Assembly (NCBI GenBank): GCA_045125655.1
Contig: JBGVNP010000196.1
Location: 1-27,362 of the forward strand
Length of the DNA stretch: 27,362 nt
Reading direction: 5' to 3'
Origin: RGIG4608 sp045125655
GTDB taxonomy: Bacteria > Bacillota > Clostridia > Oscillospirales > CAG-272
The notes under the pieces are model-generated. The model made no database searches. It was not told where the DNA came from and saw only the letters and a program-made list of their open reading frames with translations. Made by a program: the position numbers and the translations under genes. Every line of letters starts with the position of its first letter. Positions within the stretch are counted from its first letter, which is position 1. Of this stretch, positions 17,832 to 25,315 are shown piece by piece.

Positions 17832-18292
17832 TACGCTTTCTCCTTCCCCGTTCTCGACTTTCTCACGAGATTTTTAGGATTGGTACGATCCGCCTCTTTT
17901 TTAAGTTGCTTCTTAACGTCGAGCTTCTTTTTTACCGACAATGTCTGTTCGGTGCCGCGTTTAGTTTTATCAACCTTGCGAAGTAATATCGGAGCGCCAA
18001 GCTCAACGTTCGCCTCAGGCGTATATTCGCGCGTCGCCTTGTAATAGCTTGCGAAATCACCCTCGGTCATATATCTGCGCGTGCCGGACACGCCGTTTCT
18101 GTATTTTTTAAGATCGGTCACTCCCTTGCGCATCGCACTTGACCTGAGCGCGCCTGTTCGCGCATTTATCTCACGGCTCTTCTGCTCTGCGTATTCGGGA
18201 CTGCGATCGTAGGTCGCGCCGCGATCTTCATATCTTTTATAAAGCTCATTAAGCGCGTTCTTACTCGATGTCGCCTTTTGAACCTTTTTCAT
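17831..18292 (-). CDS. Uncharacterised basic protein encoded in the dcw cluster
   Basis: 153 residues, not recognised. It has no membrane helix or signal peptide and is rich in Lys and Arg, with a strongly basic C-terminal third (KKKLDVKKQLKKEADR) and several Tyr/Arg patches such as TRRYMTEGDFASYYKATREY. Predicted as largely disordered or helical and able to bind nucleic acid or acidic membranes; that is inference. The gene lies between rsmH and the ftsL-like gene, where these genes are usually adjacent. It shares a 1-nt stop-start overlap with the ftsL-like gene, so the two are translated together. AAGGGA lies 7 nt before the ATG. The placement suggests a part in division or in linking it with the envelope. 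Confidence 0.75.
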   Translation of the reverse strand: MKKVQKATSSKNALNELYKRYEDRGATYDRSPEYAEQKSREINARTGALRSSAMRKGVTDLKKYRNGVSGTRRYMTEGDFASYYKATREYTPEANVELGAPILLRKVDKTKRGTEQTLSVKKKLDVKKQLKKEADRTNPKNLVRKSRTGKEKA

Positions 18293-18324
18293 CGCGGATT
18301 CCCTTCTATAAGTTATATTTTAAA

Positions 18325-19263
18325 TCAAATCTTTTCCGCAACTCTAAGCTTTGCACTCTTGCTTCTGCTATTCACGGCAAGCTCTGCATCGCTTGGGAGT
18401 ATTGGCTTTTTAGTTATTATCTTAATTTTTGGATTGTTTCCGCAAACGCACACAGGAAAATCCTTTGGACATGTGCATCCGCTCGCAAGCTGATTAAAGG
18501 TCTGCTTAACTATTCTGTCCTCAAGGGAGTGGAACGTAATTATCACGATCCTGCCGCCCTCTCGCATTGCATTAACCGCCGCTTCAATCGTGGGTGCGAT
18601 AACGTCAAGCTCTTTATTGACCTCAATTCTCACCGCCTGAAAAACTCTTTTTACAGAGCTTAGCTCCTCGCGTCTCGCAAACGAAGGAATTGATTTTTTG
18701 ATTATCTCAACAAGCTCACCCGTTGTGCTTATAGGTGCTTGCTCTCTTGCCTTGATTATTCCCGCAACGATCTTGGGAGCAAATCTTTCCTCGCCGAAAT
18801 CGTAAATGATCCTTTTAAGATCATCTGCGGAATATTCGTTTATAACGTTGTATGCAGAGCGAGCGGCTCTGTTATCCATTCTCATATCAAGGGGCGCATC
18901 CGCCATATAGGAAAATCCGCGCTCCACCGTGTCAAGCTGATAGGATGAAACACCGAGGTCAAGAAGAAGACCGTCGATTTTTTCAACTCCAACGCTATCA
19001 AGCACGTTTTTGATATTTGAAAAGTTATCTCTTACTATTTTTACTCTATCGCCAAAAGGCTCAAGTCTTTTTGTTATTACTTTGATCGCATCCTCATCCT
19101 GATCGATGGGAATGAGCAATCCACTCTCAGAGAGTCGCTCCGCAATTTTTGAGGAGTGTCCCGCACCGCCCGCCGTTCCGTCAACGTAAACACCGTCGGG
19201 CTTTATGTTGAGATTTTCGATGCACTCGTCAAGGAGCACCGAAAAGTGAGAAAATTCACTCAT
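18325..19263 (-). CDS. rsmH: 16S rRNA (cytosine1402-N4)-methyltransferase RsmH (MraW)
   Basis: A SAM-dependent methyltransferase that modifies C1402 of 16S rRNA at the P-site. It is 312 residues from ATG 19263. Motifs are the SAM-binding VDGTAGGAGHS at about residues 27-37, GLLLDLGVSSYQLD at about 98-111, FGEERFA near the middle and ITFHSLEDRIVK toward the C-terminus. An in-frame TTG 15 nt upstream falls in mraZ; ATG 19263 is 2 nt after the mraZ stop and is probably read by coupling, since no close ribosome site is seen. Confidence 0.97.
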   Translation of the reverse strand: MSEFSHFSVLLDECIENLNIKPDGVYVDGTAGGAGHSSKIAERLSESGLLIPIDQDEDAIKVITKRLEPFGDRVKIVRDNFSNIKNVLDSVGVEKIDGLLLDLGVSSYQLDTVERGFSYMADAPLDMRMDNRAARSAYNVINEYSADDLKRIIYDFGEERFAPKIVAGIIKAREQAPISTTGELVEIIKKSIPSFARREELSSVKRVFQAVRIEVNKELDVIAPTIEAAVNAMREGGRIVIITFHSLEDRIVKQTFNQLASGCTCPKDFPVCVCGNNPKIKIITKKPILPSDAELAVNSRSKSAKLRVAEKI

Positions 19264-19265
19264 AA

Positions 19266-19688
19266 TCAAAGTCCGCAATCCTCAAGGGCCTTGCGCATAG
19301 CTTCCATATCCTGCTGTGCCTTGTCCTCTTCGTAGGATTCCTCTGCCCAAATCTCTGCGTAATCGCCGCAGCCAATTATAACAGTTCCCTTTGTGATTGA
19401 TGCGAATTGGAGCATTGTACTTGGGATTATTATTCTTCCCTGTGCATCGGGAGAAACCTCGATTGAATTACCAATCAAGAAGCGGAGCGCCTCTTCGCTG
19501 GTCTTTCTGGGAAGGAGCTTAATGGGCGCTATGTAGTTTTCCCATTCCTCTTGGGAATAGATCTTGAGGTAATTACCGCGAATACTTTGAGAAACAACAA
19601 AGGTTTCGCCAAGCTCTTCTCTGTACTTTGCAGGCACAAAAAGACGGTTTTTAGCATCAACATTATGTCTGAAATTGTTTGATAACAT
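19266..19688 (-). CDS. mraZ: Transcriptional regulator MraZ
   Basis: A DNA-binding protein of the AbrB/MraZ fold, first gene of the dcw cluster and known in other bacteria to regulate its own operon. It is 140 residues with the two MraZ repeats: DAKNRLFVPAKYRE near the N-terminus and DAQGRIIIPSTMLQ in the second half. A GTG at 19706 would be in frame but lies on the AAAGGAG ribosome site, so ATG 19688, 8 nt after it, is chosen. A promoter and a pair of AAAGTG boxes lie upstream. Confidence 0.96.
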   Translation of the reverse strand: MLSNNFRHNVDAKNRLFVPAKYREELGETFVVSQSIRGNYLKIYSQEEWENYIAPIKLLPRKTSEEALRFLIGNSIEVSPDAQGRIIIPSTMLQFASITKGTVIIGCGDYAEIWAEESYEEDKAQQDMEAMRKALEDCGL

Positions 19689-19700
19689 AACCCAAACTCC

Positions 19701-19720
19701 TTTCACAAAATCGTGTGAAA
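19701..19720 (-). promoter_or_regulatory. Small hairpin at the mraZ ribosome-binding site
   Basis: Inverted repeat of 6-7 bp (19701-19707 with 19714-19720). Its 3' arm on the minus strand overlaps the start of the AAAGGAG site, so folding could lower mraZ translation. Confidence 0.4.
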
Positions 19721-19734
19721 TTCTTAAAATTCAC

Positions 19735-19750
19735 CACTTTTATTCACTTT
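19735..19750 (-). promoter_or_regulatory. Candidate MraZ-binding boxes
   Basis: Two copies of AAAGTG on the minus strand (19735-19740 and 19745-19750), spaced 10 bp apart, so they lie on one face of the helix. MraZ in Mollicutes is reported to bind tandem AAAGTG-type repeats; here they lie just downstream of the predicted transcription start. Confidence 0.5.
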
Positions 19751-19779
19751 TGTGGGATTTCACTCCACGACGCATCACT

Positions 19780-19808
19780 ATTATACTATATATATGGGCA
19801 AATTGCAA
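19780..19808 (-). promoter_or_regulatory. Predicted promoter of the dcw operon (upstream of mraZ)
   Basis: TTGCAA (19803-19808), 17 nt, consensus TATAAT (19780-19785) on the minus strand. The start point would be near 19773, giving a leader of about 85 nt. Confidence 0.75.
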
Positions 19809-19902
19809 GAGTTTTTTTATTTAAAACGCCCACAAAATTGAAAACATTTTGTGTTTTATTTATTAACATTTTGTAAACAAAACGAGGATCAAAAGAAATA
19901 AA

Positions 19903-19936
19903 AAAAGCGGCAAAACAGCTCGGTTTTGTCGCTTTT
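19903..19936 (-). terminator. Intrinsic terminator downstream of the radical SAM gene
   Basis: 14-bp stem (19903-19916 with 19923-19936, one G-U) with a 6-nt loop, followed on the minus strand by a long T-rich run. It separates the phosphofructokinase operon from the mraZ promoter. Confidence 0.8.
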
Positions 19937-19985
19937 GAACATAAATTTCCCTTTTATATATTTTTATATAATATTAAAAATTTAT

Positions 19986-20008
19986 GGGGACTTTTGTTCA
20001 AAGTCCCC
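19986..20008 (-). terminator. First hairpin of a tandem terminator after the radical SAM gene
   Basis: 9-bp stem (19986-19994 with 20000-20008), 5-nt loop, 16 nt after the stop codon; the following T-run is interrupted. Probably acts together with the stronger hairpin at 19903-19936. Confidence 0.65.
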
Positions 20009-20024
20009 AAATTTTATTTGATTA

Positions 20025-20987
20025 TCATTCAACCAGCTTACCCTGCCACATATCGTGGGTGAAAAGATATTTATCAATATCGTTGATTACGGTCGTTTTT
20101 TTGCGCGACCAATCGGGTGCGAGAAGGTCATCGGGCGCACCGTCGCCCGTAAGACGCGCGATGACGGTGTCCTTGTGAAAATACTGCAAGGAGTTGGCTA
20201 CAAGTGCGATATATTTTTCGCGCTCAAGAGGGGTATATTCCCCACTTTCATACCACTTTGCGAGCTTTGTTCCTCTTATAACGTGCAAAAGATGTATTTT
20301 CACCATATCGGGATGAAGCGCTCCAACCACCTTGGCAGTTTCCATCATCATCTCATCACTTTCATCGGGCAATCCGAAAATTATATGTATGCAAATACGT
20401 ATTTTCGAATTTGCGCGGCGCAGTTTTTTATAACCTTCAAGAAATTGCTCATAGGTGTGTCCGCGATTTATCTTCTCGGCTATTTCATCGTGGATCGTCT
20501 GCAAGCCAAGCTCAACGGTGAGGTCAACTCGTTCTGCAAGCTCGGAAAGGTAGTCTACCACATCATCCTCAAGGCAATCCGCTCGGGTGGCAACATTCAT
20601 CGCCACAACGCCCTCACAAAGAAGTGCTGCCTCAAATTTTTCTTTTATCTTATCAAGCGGTGCATAGGTATTTGTGCGCGCTTGAAAATATGGGATGCAA
20701 CGTTCAACGCTCCACTTTTTTGAGAGATTTCGTCTGCCAATTTCATATTGCTCCGCTATCGGCAAAGTAGCACTTGCGGCAAAATCACCGCTTCCGCGCG
20801 AGGAGCAATAAACACACCCACCAAATCCGCATTTTCCATCCATATTAGGACACGAAAAGCCCGCATCAAGCGGAATTTTAGCACATTTACCGCCATAGGT
20901 TTTCTTTAAAAAATAGTCATAGGTATAGTATCTTTTATTGCTATCACTATTCTCAAAGGGATTTATTTGTGATTGCTTTATTTTCAT
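20025..20987 (-). CDS. Radical SAM protein, TIGR01212/YhcC (YtqA) type
   Basis: A 320-residue radical SAM protein. The cluster-binding cysteines are C46, C58 and C61 within a segment FSCPNMDG...GGCVYCSSRGSGDFA, which is how the TIGR01212 family (Bacillus YtqA, E. coli YhcC) begins, following the DYFLKKTYGGK...PLDAGF lead-in. LTVELGLQTIHDE in the middle and HIIFGLPDE are further family motifs. The family is related to Elp3-type enzymes; I do not assign a substrate. Its ATG overlaps the phosphofructokinase stop (ATGA, 4 nt), so both genes are co-translated, though no functional link is known to me. Confidence 0.88.
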   Translation of the reverse strand: MKIKQSQINPFENSDSNKRYYTYDYFLKKTYGGKCAKIPLDAGFSCPNMDGKCGFGGCVYCSSRGSGDFAASATLPIAEQYEIGRRNLSKKWSVERCIPYFQARTNTYAPLDKIKEKFEAALLCEGVVAMNVATRADCLEDDVVDYLSELAERVDLTVELGLQTIHDEIAEKINRGHTYEQFLEGYKKLRRANSKIRICIHIIFGLPDESDEMMMETAKVVGALHPDMVKIHLLHVIRGTKLAKWYESGEYTPLEREKYIALVANSLQYFHKDTVIARLTGDGAPDDLLAPDWSRKKTTVINDIDKYLFTHDMWQGKLVE

Positions 20988-22222
20988 ATTATTATATGCT
21001 TGGGTATTCCGTTTTCGTATTTAACGTCAAGTTCACCTTGAATAAGAGGCAAGAGATATTCGGCGCAGCCGCAGGTTACAGAGTTTCCTCTCTCGTTAAT
21101 AAACTCGCTCGGAACGTGTTTTACTTTATTAGCGATCTCGCTCACGTCACGATGTGAAATCTCAACAGAATACGGCTTTGTGCTTATTCTTTCAATAGTC
21201 ATCATCCGTCTTGTAACGCCTTCACTTGCCGCCTTTACTGCGCCCTTTCCAACAAGAACGCTCTCGTCAATATCCGTCTTAGAAACGATATGACCCGCGC
21301 ATCTTTGAACTATATTAAGCTCCACGGAGCGCACCTTACATCCAAGCTCTGCTTTTATTGCATATTCGAGCGCTTTTCCCGTTCCCGAAAGCTGCTTATG
21401 ACCGAAAACGTCAGTTGACGCGATGCCAAATCCTTCGCAAACGTAAGTGCCGTCCGCAAATCTTATTCCCTCGGAAACCGCAACCACCACGTTCGGCTTT
21501 TTATCGAGAATTGCTCTCAAATCCTCAAAAAATTCCTCTTTATTGAATGCGCGCTCGGGCAGATAGATAAGGTCGGGACATTCTCCACCAAACGCTTTTG
21601 CAATACCCGAAGAGGCAGTAAGCCAACCCGCATCGCGTCCCATAATTTCAATTACGGTTACTGCCTTGGTAGTATAAACCGCGCAGTCGCGAATACACTC
21701 TGCAACCGTGGTTGCGATGTATTTTGCCGCAGAAGCAAAGCCGGGAGTATGATCGGTGCCTACAAGGTCATTATCAACGGTCTTGGGAACACCTATCACG
21801 CGCATCTCATAATCGCACTCCTTGGTATATTCGGAGAGCTTTGCAACCGTATCCATAGAATCGTTGCCGCCGATATAGAAAAAGTATCTTATATCATATT
21901 TCTTAAATATTTCAATAAGCTTTTCATAGGTCTCTCTTTCTTCTTCAATTTTAGGAAGCTTTTTACGGCAAGAACCGAGAGCCGCCGCGGGAGTCTGTTC
22001 AAGAATATCTATCTTTTCAGAATCTACAAAAAACTCAGAAAGATTCACAATATCCTCGCGCAAAAGTCCCTCAACGCCATTTCTCATACCGTAAAGGGTA
22101 TTTATACATCCTCCGTGAGCGTTTTCAAGCACTCCGCGGACTACGCCCGCAAGGGTTGCGTTTATTGCTGCGGTCGGTCCTCCGCTCTGTCCAACTATTG
22201 CGTTGCCTATAAGCTTTGACAT
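20984..22222 (-). CDS. Phosphofructokinase, pyrophosphate-dependent type
   Basis: 412 residues, phosphofructokinase family, phosphorylates fructose 6-phosphate in glycolysis. GQSGGPTAAIN at residues 11-21 binds the phosphoryl donor, GGNDSMDT is at 118-125, PKTVDND at 146-152, and MGRDAGW at 194-200. The Asn/Asp in GGND (in place of GGDG) and Lys in PKTVDND (in place of PGT) are the marks of pyrophosphate-using enzymes, so it probably uses PPi and is reversible. That is inference from those residues. GAGGTG lies 5 nt before the ATG. It is first in a two-gene operon; no convincing promoter is seen in the hairpin-rich upstream gap. Confidence 0.92.
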   Translation of the reverse strand: MSKLIGNAIVGQSGGPTAAINATLAGVVRGVLENAHGGCINTLYGMRNGVEGLLREDIVNLSEFFVDSEKIDILEQTPAAALGSCRKKLPKIEEERETYEKLIEIFKKYDIRYFFYIGGNDSMDTVAKLSEYTKECDYEMRVIGVPKTVDNDLVGTDHTPGFASAAKYIATTVAECIRDCAVYTTKAVTVIEIMGRDAGWLTASSGIAKAFGGECPDLIYLPERAFNKEEFFEDLRAILDKKPNVVVAVSEGIRFADGTYVCEGFGIASTDVFGHKQLSGTGKALEYAIKAELGCKVRSVELNIVQRCAGHIVSKTDIDESVLVGKGAVKAASEGVTRRMMTIERISTKPYSVEISHRDVSEIANKVKHVPSEFINERGNSVTCGCAEYLLPLIQGELDVKYENGIPKHIII

Positions 22223-22278
22223 AATTTCACCTCATAAATAATTTGCAGCAGTGTCTAAAATAGCAAAATTTATTAGCC

Positions 22279-22407
22279 GCTTTTTCTTTGCCAAAACAGG
22301 CACAAAGAAAAAGCTAACAAAAAGAAATGCCGTTTCGCCTACGCGGCGAGCGCCACTACGCGTGGAGCGCCACTTTTGAAAAAGTGGACAAAACAATCAA
22401 TTGATTG
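22279..22407. repeat. Hairpin-rich intergenic element
   Basis: A run of consecutive inverted repeats fills the gap between the phosphofructokinase and SufB genes: a perfect 12-bp stem (22279-22290 with 22303-22314), a CGCC/GGCG hairpin near 22337-22349, a GCGC-CAC hairpin near 22350-22371, an 8-bp CCACTTTT/AAAAGTGG hairpin around 22370-22387, and a 14-nt perfect palindrome at 22394-22407. The middle is GC-rich, unlike the neighbouring gaps. It resembles a dispersed intergenic repeat of the REP or MITE kind and may also terminate the suf transcript. A second copy is not seen in this window. Confidence 0.6.
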
Positions 22408-22423
22408 GCACTAAAAATCCGCT

Positions 22424-23341
22424 TTATTTCAAAAAACCGTTTACTATCTGCTCCTCGGCTTCCTGCTCGGTAAGTCCGAGAGTCATAAGCTTGATGAGCT
22501 GCTCGCCTGCAATCTTACCGATCGCCGCCTCGTGAATAAGAGATGCATTGATATTGTTCGCCGTGATCTCAGGAATTGCGCGCACGCTTGCATTATCCAT
22601 AATAATGGCGTCACATTCGGTATGGCCGTAGCACTCGCTATTTCCGTTGATTTTGGAAAGGAAGGTCTGTGTAGAATTATCCTTTGCAACGGAACGGGAA
22701 ATAACGTTTGTGCTTGATCCCTCTCCGTTGAGATCAACGTTGAATACGGTCTCGGCGTGCTGCTTCCCGTGTGTCATGATTTTTTCCTTAACGATAAGTG
22801 TACCGCCCTTGCCAACAACTCCGCTTGTATTACGAACGGTGGAGTCGATACCCTTTATTTGTGTGGTCTCCATCTCAAGATAGCCACCCTCGTCAATTTC
22901 AATGATGGTGGTGGGATTCATTGTATTTTCACCGAGTCCCTCCTCTTCACCGTAGTGTCGCTCAACGTATCTTACGCGCGCGTCCTTTCCTACGTGGAAG
23001 GAGTGAATGCCGTCATGAGCAGAGTCCTGATCGCCGCAGTTGTGTATTCCACATCCCGCAATAATAGTAACATCCGCGCCCTCACCGATATAGAAATCGT
23101 TATAGACCAAATCCTTAAGTCCGCTTTCGCTGATGATGACGGGGATATGGACACTCTCGTTCTTTGTGCCGGGTTTAATAATAATATCAATACCCGGTTT
23201 ATCTGTTTTAGACACGATATCAATGTTGGCGGTGGTCTTTCTTCCTGCCGCCGCGCCGTTTTCACGGATGTTATAAGCTCCCTCGGGAACTGTGTGAAGG
23301 TCGGCCACCTGCATAAGTAAATTTTTCTTTATCTGATCCAT
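22424..23341 (-). CDS. SufB/SufD-type Fe-S cluster scaffold subunit (minimal SUF/SMS system)
   Basis: A 305-residue SufB/SufD-fold protein, much shorter than classical SufB (about 470). The central beta-helix region contains IIAGCGIHNCGDQDSAHDGIHSF, RYVERHYGE and QIKGIDSTVRN, and the C-terminal part EITANNINASLIHEAAIGKI is the SufB/D signature around the active Glu/His residues. With the adjacent SufC it would form the scaffold on which Fe-S clusters are built. No SufS, SufU or second SufB/D gene is next to it. This two-gene arrangement is that described for the minimal SmsCB system of anaerobes and archaea. AGGGGG precedes the ATG, 10 nt after sufC. Confidence 0.9.
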   Translation of the reverse strand: MDQIKKNLLMQVADLHTVPEGAYNIRENGAAAGRKTTANIDIVSKTDKPGIDIIIKPGTKNESVHIPVIISESGLKDLVYNDFYIGEGADVTIIAGCGIHNCGDQDSAHDGIHSFHVGKDARVRYVERHYGEEEGLGENTMNPTTIIEIDEGGYLEMETTQIKGIDSTVRNTSGVVGKGGTLIVKEKIMTHGKQHAETVFNVDLNGEGSSTNVISRSVAKDNSTQTFLSKINGNSECYGHTECDAIIMDNASVRAIPEITANNINASLIHEAAIGKIAGEQLIKLMTLGLTEQEAEEQIVNGFLK

Positions 23342-23351
23342 AGCAGCCCCC

Positions 23352-24077
23352 TTATATATTTTCCGTCAATACCGAGCAAGGCGCTCCAGAGCCGAGAACC
23401 GAGGGCATGATCTCTTCCTTGGTTCCGCTCTCGCGGATCTCACCGTCGGCAATAACGATTATTCTATCGGCAATATTCAAAATTCTCTCCTGATGGGAGA
23501 TGATAAGAATAGAACCCTGTGTTTTTTCGTGCATTCTTTCAAATACCTTAATAAGATTGTTGAAGCTCCAAAGGTCGATTCCCGCCTCCGGCTCGTCAAA
23601 TACGGAAAGCTTTGTTGAACGCGCGATGATCAGCGCGATCTCGATTCTCTTAAGCTCACCACCCGAAAGAGATGCATTCACCTCACGGTTTATATAATCG
23701 CGCGCACACAAACCCACCTCGGAAAGATATCCACACGCTTCAGTAACGCTAATTTGCTTTCCCGCAGCAAGTGTGATAAGGTCCTTCACAGTAAGTCCCT
23801 TAAAGCGCACGGGCTGCTGAAATGCAAAGCTGATTCCCTTTTTCGCGCGATCGGTAATACTCATATCGGTAATATCCTCACCGTCAAAAAGTATCTGACC
23901 GCCCGTGGGCTGATATATACCCGCAATGATCTTTGCAAGTGTACTTTTACCGCCACCGTTTGGACCCGTGATTGCCACAAAGCGCTCGTCTATTTTTAAA
24001 TTAATGTTTTTAAGTATTGCTTTGTCCTCGCCGTTTTCATCCTTTACAACGTAGGACACGTCTTTAAGTTCAAGCAT
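23352..24077 (-). CDS. sufC: SufC-type ATPase of Fe-S cluster assembly
   Basis: A 241-residue soluble ABC ATPase. Walker A GPNGGGKST is at about residues 38-46, the Q-loop in FAFQQPVRFKG, the signature LSGGELKRIE at about 138-147, Walker B SVFDEPEAGID at about 157-167, and the H-loop His in ISHQ. DEPEAGIDLWSF and the absence of any membrane permease nearby are typical of SufC. It energises the SufB/D partner encoded 10 nt downstream. AAGGAG lies 5 nt before the ATG, and a strong promoter is upstream. Confidence 0.95.
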   Translation of the reverse strand: MLELKDVSYVVKDENGEDKAILKNINLKIDERFVAITGPNGGGKSTLAKIIAGIYQPTGGQILFDGEDITDMSITDRAKKGISFAFQQPVRFKGLTVKDLITLAAGKQISVTEACGYLSEVGLCARDYINREVNASLSGGELKRIEIALIIARSTKLSVFDEPEAGIDLWSFNNLIKVFERMHEKTQGSILIISHQERILNIADRIIVIADGEIRESGTKEEIMPSVLGSGAPCSVLTENI

Positions 24078-24150
24078 TTTTGCTCCTTTCTTAGACTATA
24101 TATAATAAGATTATTAACTGAAATTATTTATTCTTTCATTTTAACAATAC

Positions 24151-24179
24151 ATTATAACATATATTTACAGTTTTGTCTA
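24151..24179 (-). promoter_or_regulatory. Predicted promoter of the sufC operon
   Basis: Minus-strand TAGACA (24174-24179), 17 nt, TATAAT (24151-24156), with a leader of about 65 nt. No IscR-like operator was recognised. Confidence 0.7.
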
Positions 24180-24274
24180 TATTTTTTTCATGAATGAACA
24201 TTATATATTTTGTACAAAAATTAATAGTAATAATTATCGTTATTGATAAAAATTGGTTTTTTGGTCAAAAAATA

Positions 24275-24302
24275 TTGACTTTTTACACTTTTTTGGTATA
24301 AT
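24275..24302 (+). promoter_or_regulatory. Predicted promoter of the small lipoprotein gene
   Basis: TTGACT (24275-24280), 16 nt, TATAAT (24297-24302). A short inverted repeat CAGGT/ACCTG lies in the leader just after it and could be a hairpin or operator. Confidence 0.75.
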
Positions 24303-24357
24303 ATTATTGTAATCAGGTTACCACCTGCTTTATCAATTTGATTTAAGGAGAAAAATT

Positions 24358-24744
24358 ATGAAAAAAACAGTTAGAATTTTGGCAGTATTTATGATCGTTG
24401 CAATGCTTTCCGTTTCCCTTGCTTCTTGCGGAAATGTAATTACAGGTAAGTATTCATCAACAGTGGACATTATTGTTTCCAAAACAACAACAACATATGA
24501 ATTTGGGCTTTTCGGTAGCGTTACCAGAACAGTAGTTAAAGAAGTTATAGGAAGCGATCCCGAAACAACAGGAACCAAGGGTAAATATGAGATCGTTGAA
24601 GATCCCGAAAATCCCGAGCAGCTTATTATGGTTTTTGAATTTGAAGGTGAAGAAAGAGCTACTGCTAAATTTGTTCAGGGCGAAGAAGGCGGCGTTAAGT
24701 ATATTAAGCTCAACGGCGTACAGTACAAGGCTGTAACAGAATAA
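24358..24744 (+). CDS. Small predicted lipoprotein of unknown function
   Basis: 128 residues with a lipoprotein signal peptide: basic KK at the start, a hydrophobic core, and the lipobox LASC with Cys24 as the acylated residue. The mature part is about 105 residues, beta-rich in appearance, with Thr-rich and Glu-rich stretches (TTTTYEFG, EFEGEERATAKF, GGVKYIKLNGVQYKAV). The pattern of a short sheet ending in YIKLNGVQYKAV resembles lipocalin-like or DUF-type small extracytoplasmic domains common in Clostridia, but I cannot name the family. AAGGAG lies 7 nt before the ATG. It is a single gene, divergent from sufC, with its own promoter and a terminator downstream. Confidence 0.8.
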   Translation: MKKTVRILAVFMIVAMLSVSLASCGNVITGKYSSTVDIIVSKTTTTYEFGLFGSVTRTVVKEVIGSDPETTGTKGKYEIVEDPENPEQLIMVFEFEGEERATAKFVQGEEGGVKYIKLNGVQYKAVTE

Positions 24745-24774
24745 AATTTGTTTAAATAAAAAATCCCTACGGCT

Positions 24775-24826
24775 AATGCTTCGGGTTCCTAAGGACAGTT
24801 CCTGAAAAATAGGAATAACGAGCATT
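24775..24826 (+). other. Structured 3' region after the lipoprotein gene
   Basis: Nested inverted repeats (24775-24780 with 24821-24826; 24786-24791 with 24810-24815) form one long imperfect hairpin between the lipoprotein gene and its terminator. It could be a 3' UTR structure, a small RNA, or the end of the accessory segment that carries tnpV. Confidence 0.35.
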
Positions 24827-24839
24827 GCGAAGGTTAAGA

Positions 24840-24883
24840 AAAAATACGAGAACATTTCGGTGTTTCTCGTATTTTTCTTTTTT
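24840..24883 (+). terminator. Intrinsic terminator after the lipoprotein gene
   Basis: 13-bp stem (24840-24852 with 24864-24876), 11-nt loop, followed by a T-rich run to 24883. Confidence 0.85.
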
Positions 24884-24949
24884 GCACATTTGCGGATTTT
24901 CCGTTTTTATAGTACACTAAAAGCACCAAATGAAAGGATGGTGAAATAT

Positions 24950-25315
24950 ATGGAAAAGTACATTGAAAAAAACGGAATTACCTACGAACTTAGAGGAGAG
25001 CAATATTATCCCTTGCTTGGACTTCCCAAACAAAAGGAGATTGGCAAATACGGAAGATTACACCTCGAATATCTCAAAGCGCATCGCAAGGGATACCACA
25101 CCACGCTTCTTATGGAAGGCACTCTCAATCAGCGGCTCTGCGAAATTGACCTTGCAGCAAAAACGATGCTTGAAAGTATCATCAACCGTCTTGCAGTCGA
25201 CAGAGGTATAGACGAGAATATGAAAGCTCGCGATATGCTCCGTTGGGTTTCCGAGATGAACAACGTCAAGGCAAGTGCTGAGGAAATCGTCTTGCGGGAG
25301 GTGATATTCGTATGA
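24950..25315 (+). CDS. TnpV-family transposon-encoded protein
   Basis: 121 residues from ATG 24950. The sequence YELRGEQYYPLLGLP, GKYGRLHLEYLKAHRKGYHTTLLMEGTLNQRLCEID is the typical TnpV opening, and VDRGIDENMKARDMLRWVSEMNN the typical C-terminal part. TnpV proteins accompany clostridial transposons and integrative elements such as Tn4451 relatives; their function is not defined. A longer frame starting at 24860 runs through the upstream terminator and has no ribosome site. No recombinase or transposase is present, so this is a remnant or cargo. The stop overlaps the next start (ATGA). Confidence 0.85.
   Translation: MEKYIEKNGITYELRGEQYYPLLGLPKQKEIGKYGRLHLEYLKAHRKGYHTTLLMEGTLNQRLCEIDLAAKTMLESIINRLAVDRGIDENMKARDMLRWVSEMNNVKASAEEIVLREVIFV

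Noticed and set aside
22279..22407. CRISPR array
   Set aside because: The repeats are different inverted repeats packed side by side, not identical direct repeats with unique spacers, and no cas genes are present.
24860..24949. N-terminal extension of the TnpV protein
   Set aside because: The extension would be coded by the T-run of a terminator and gives a poly-Phe stretch; ATG 24950 with a nearby ribosome site gives the family N-terminus.
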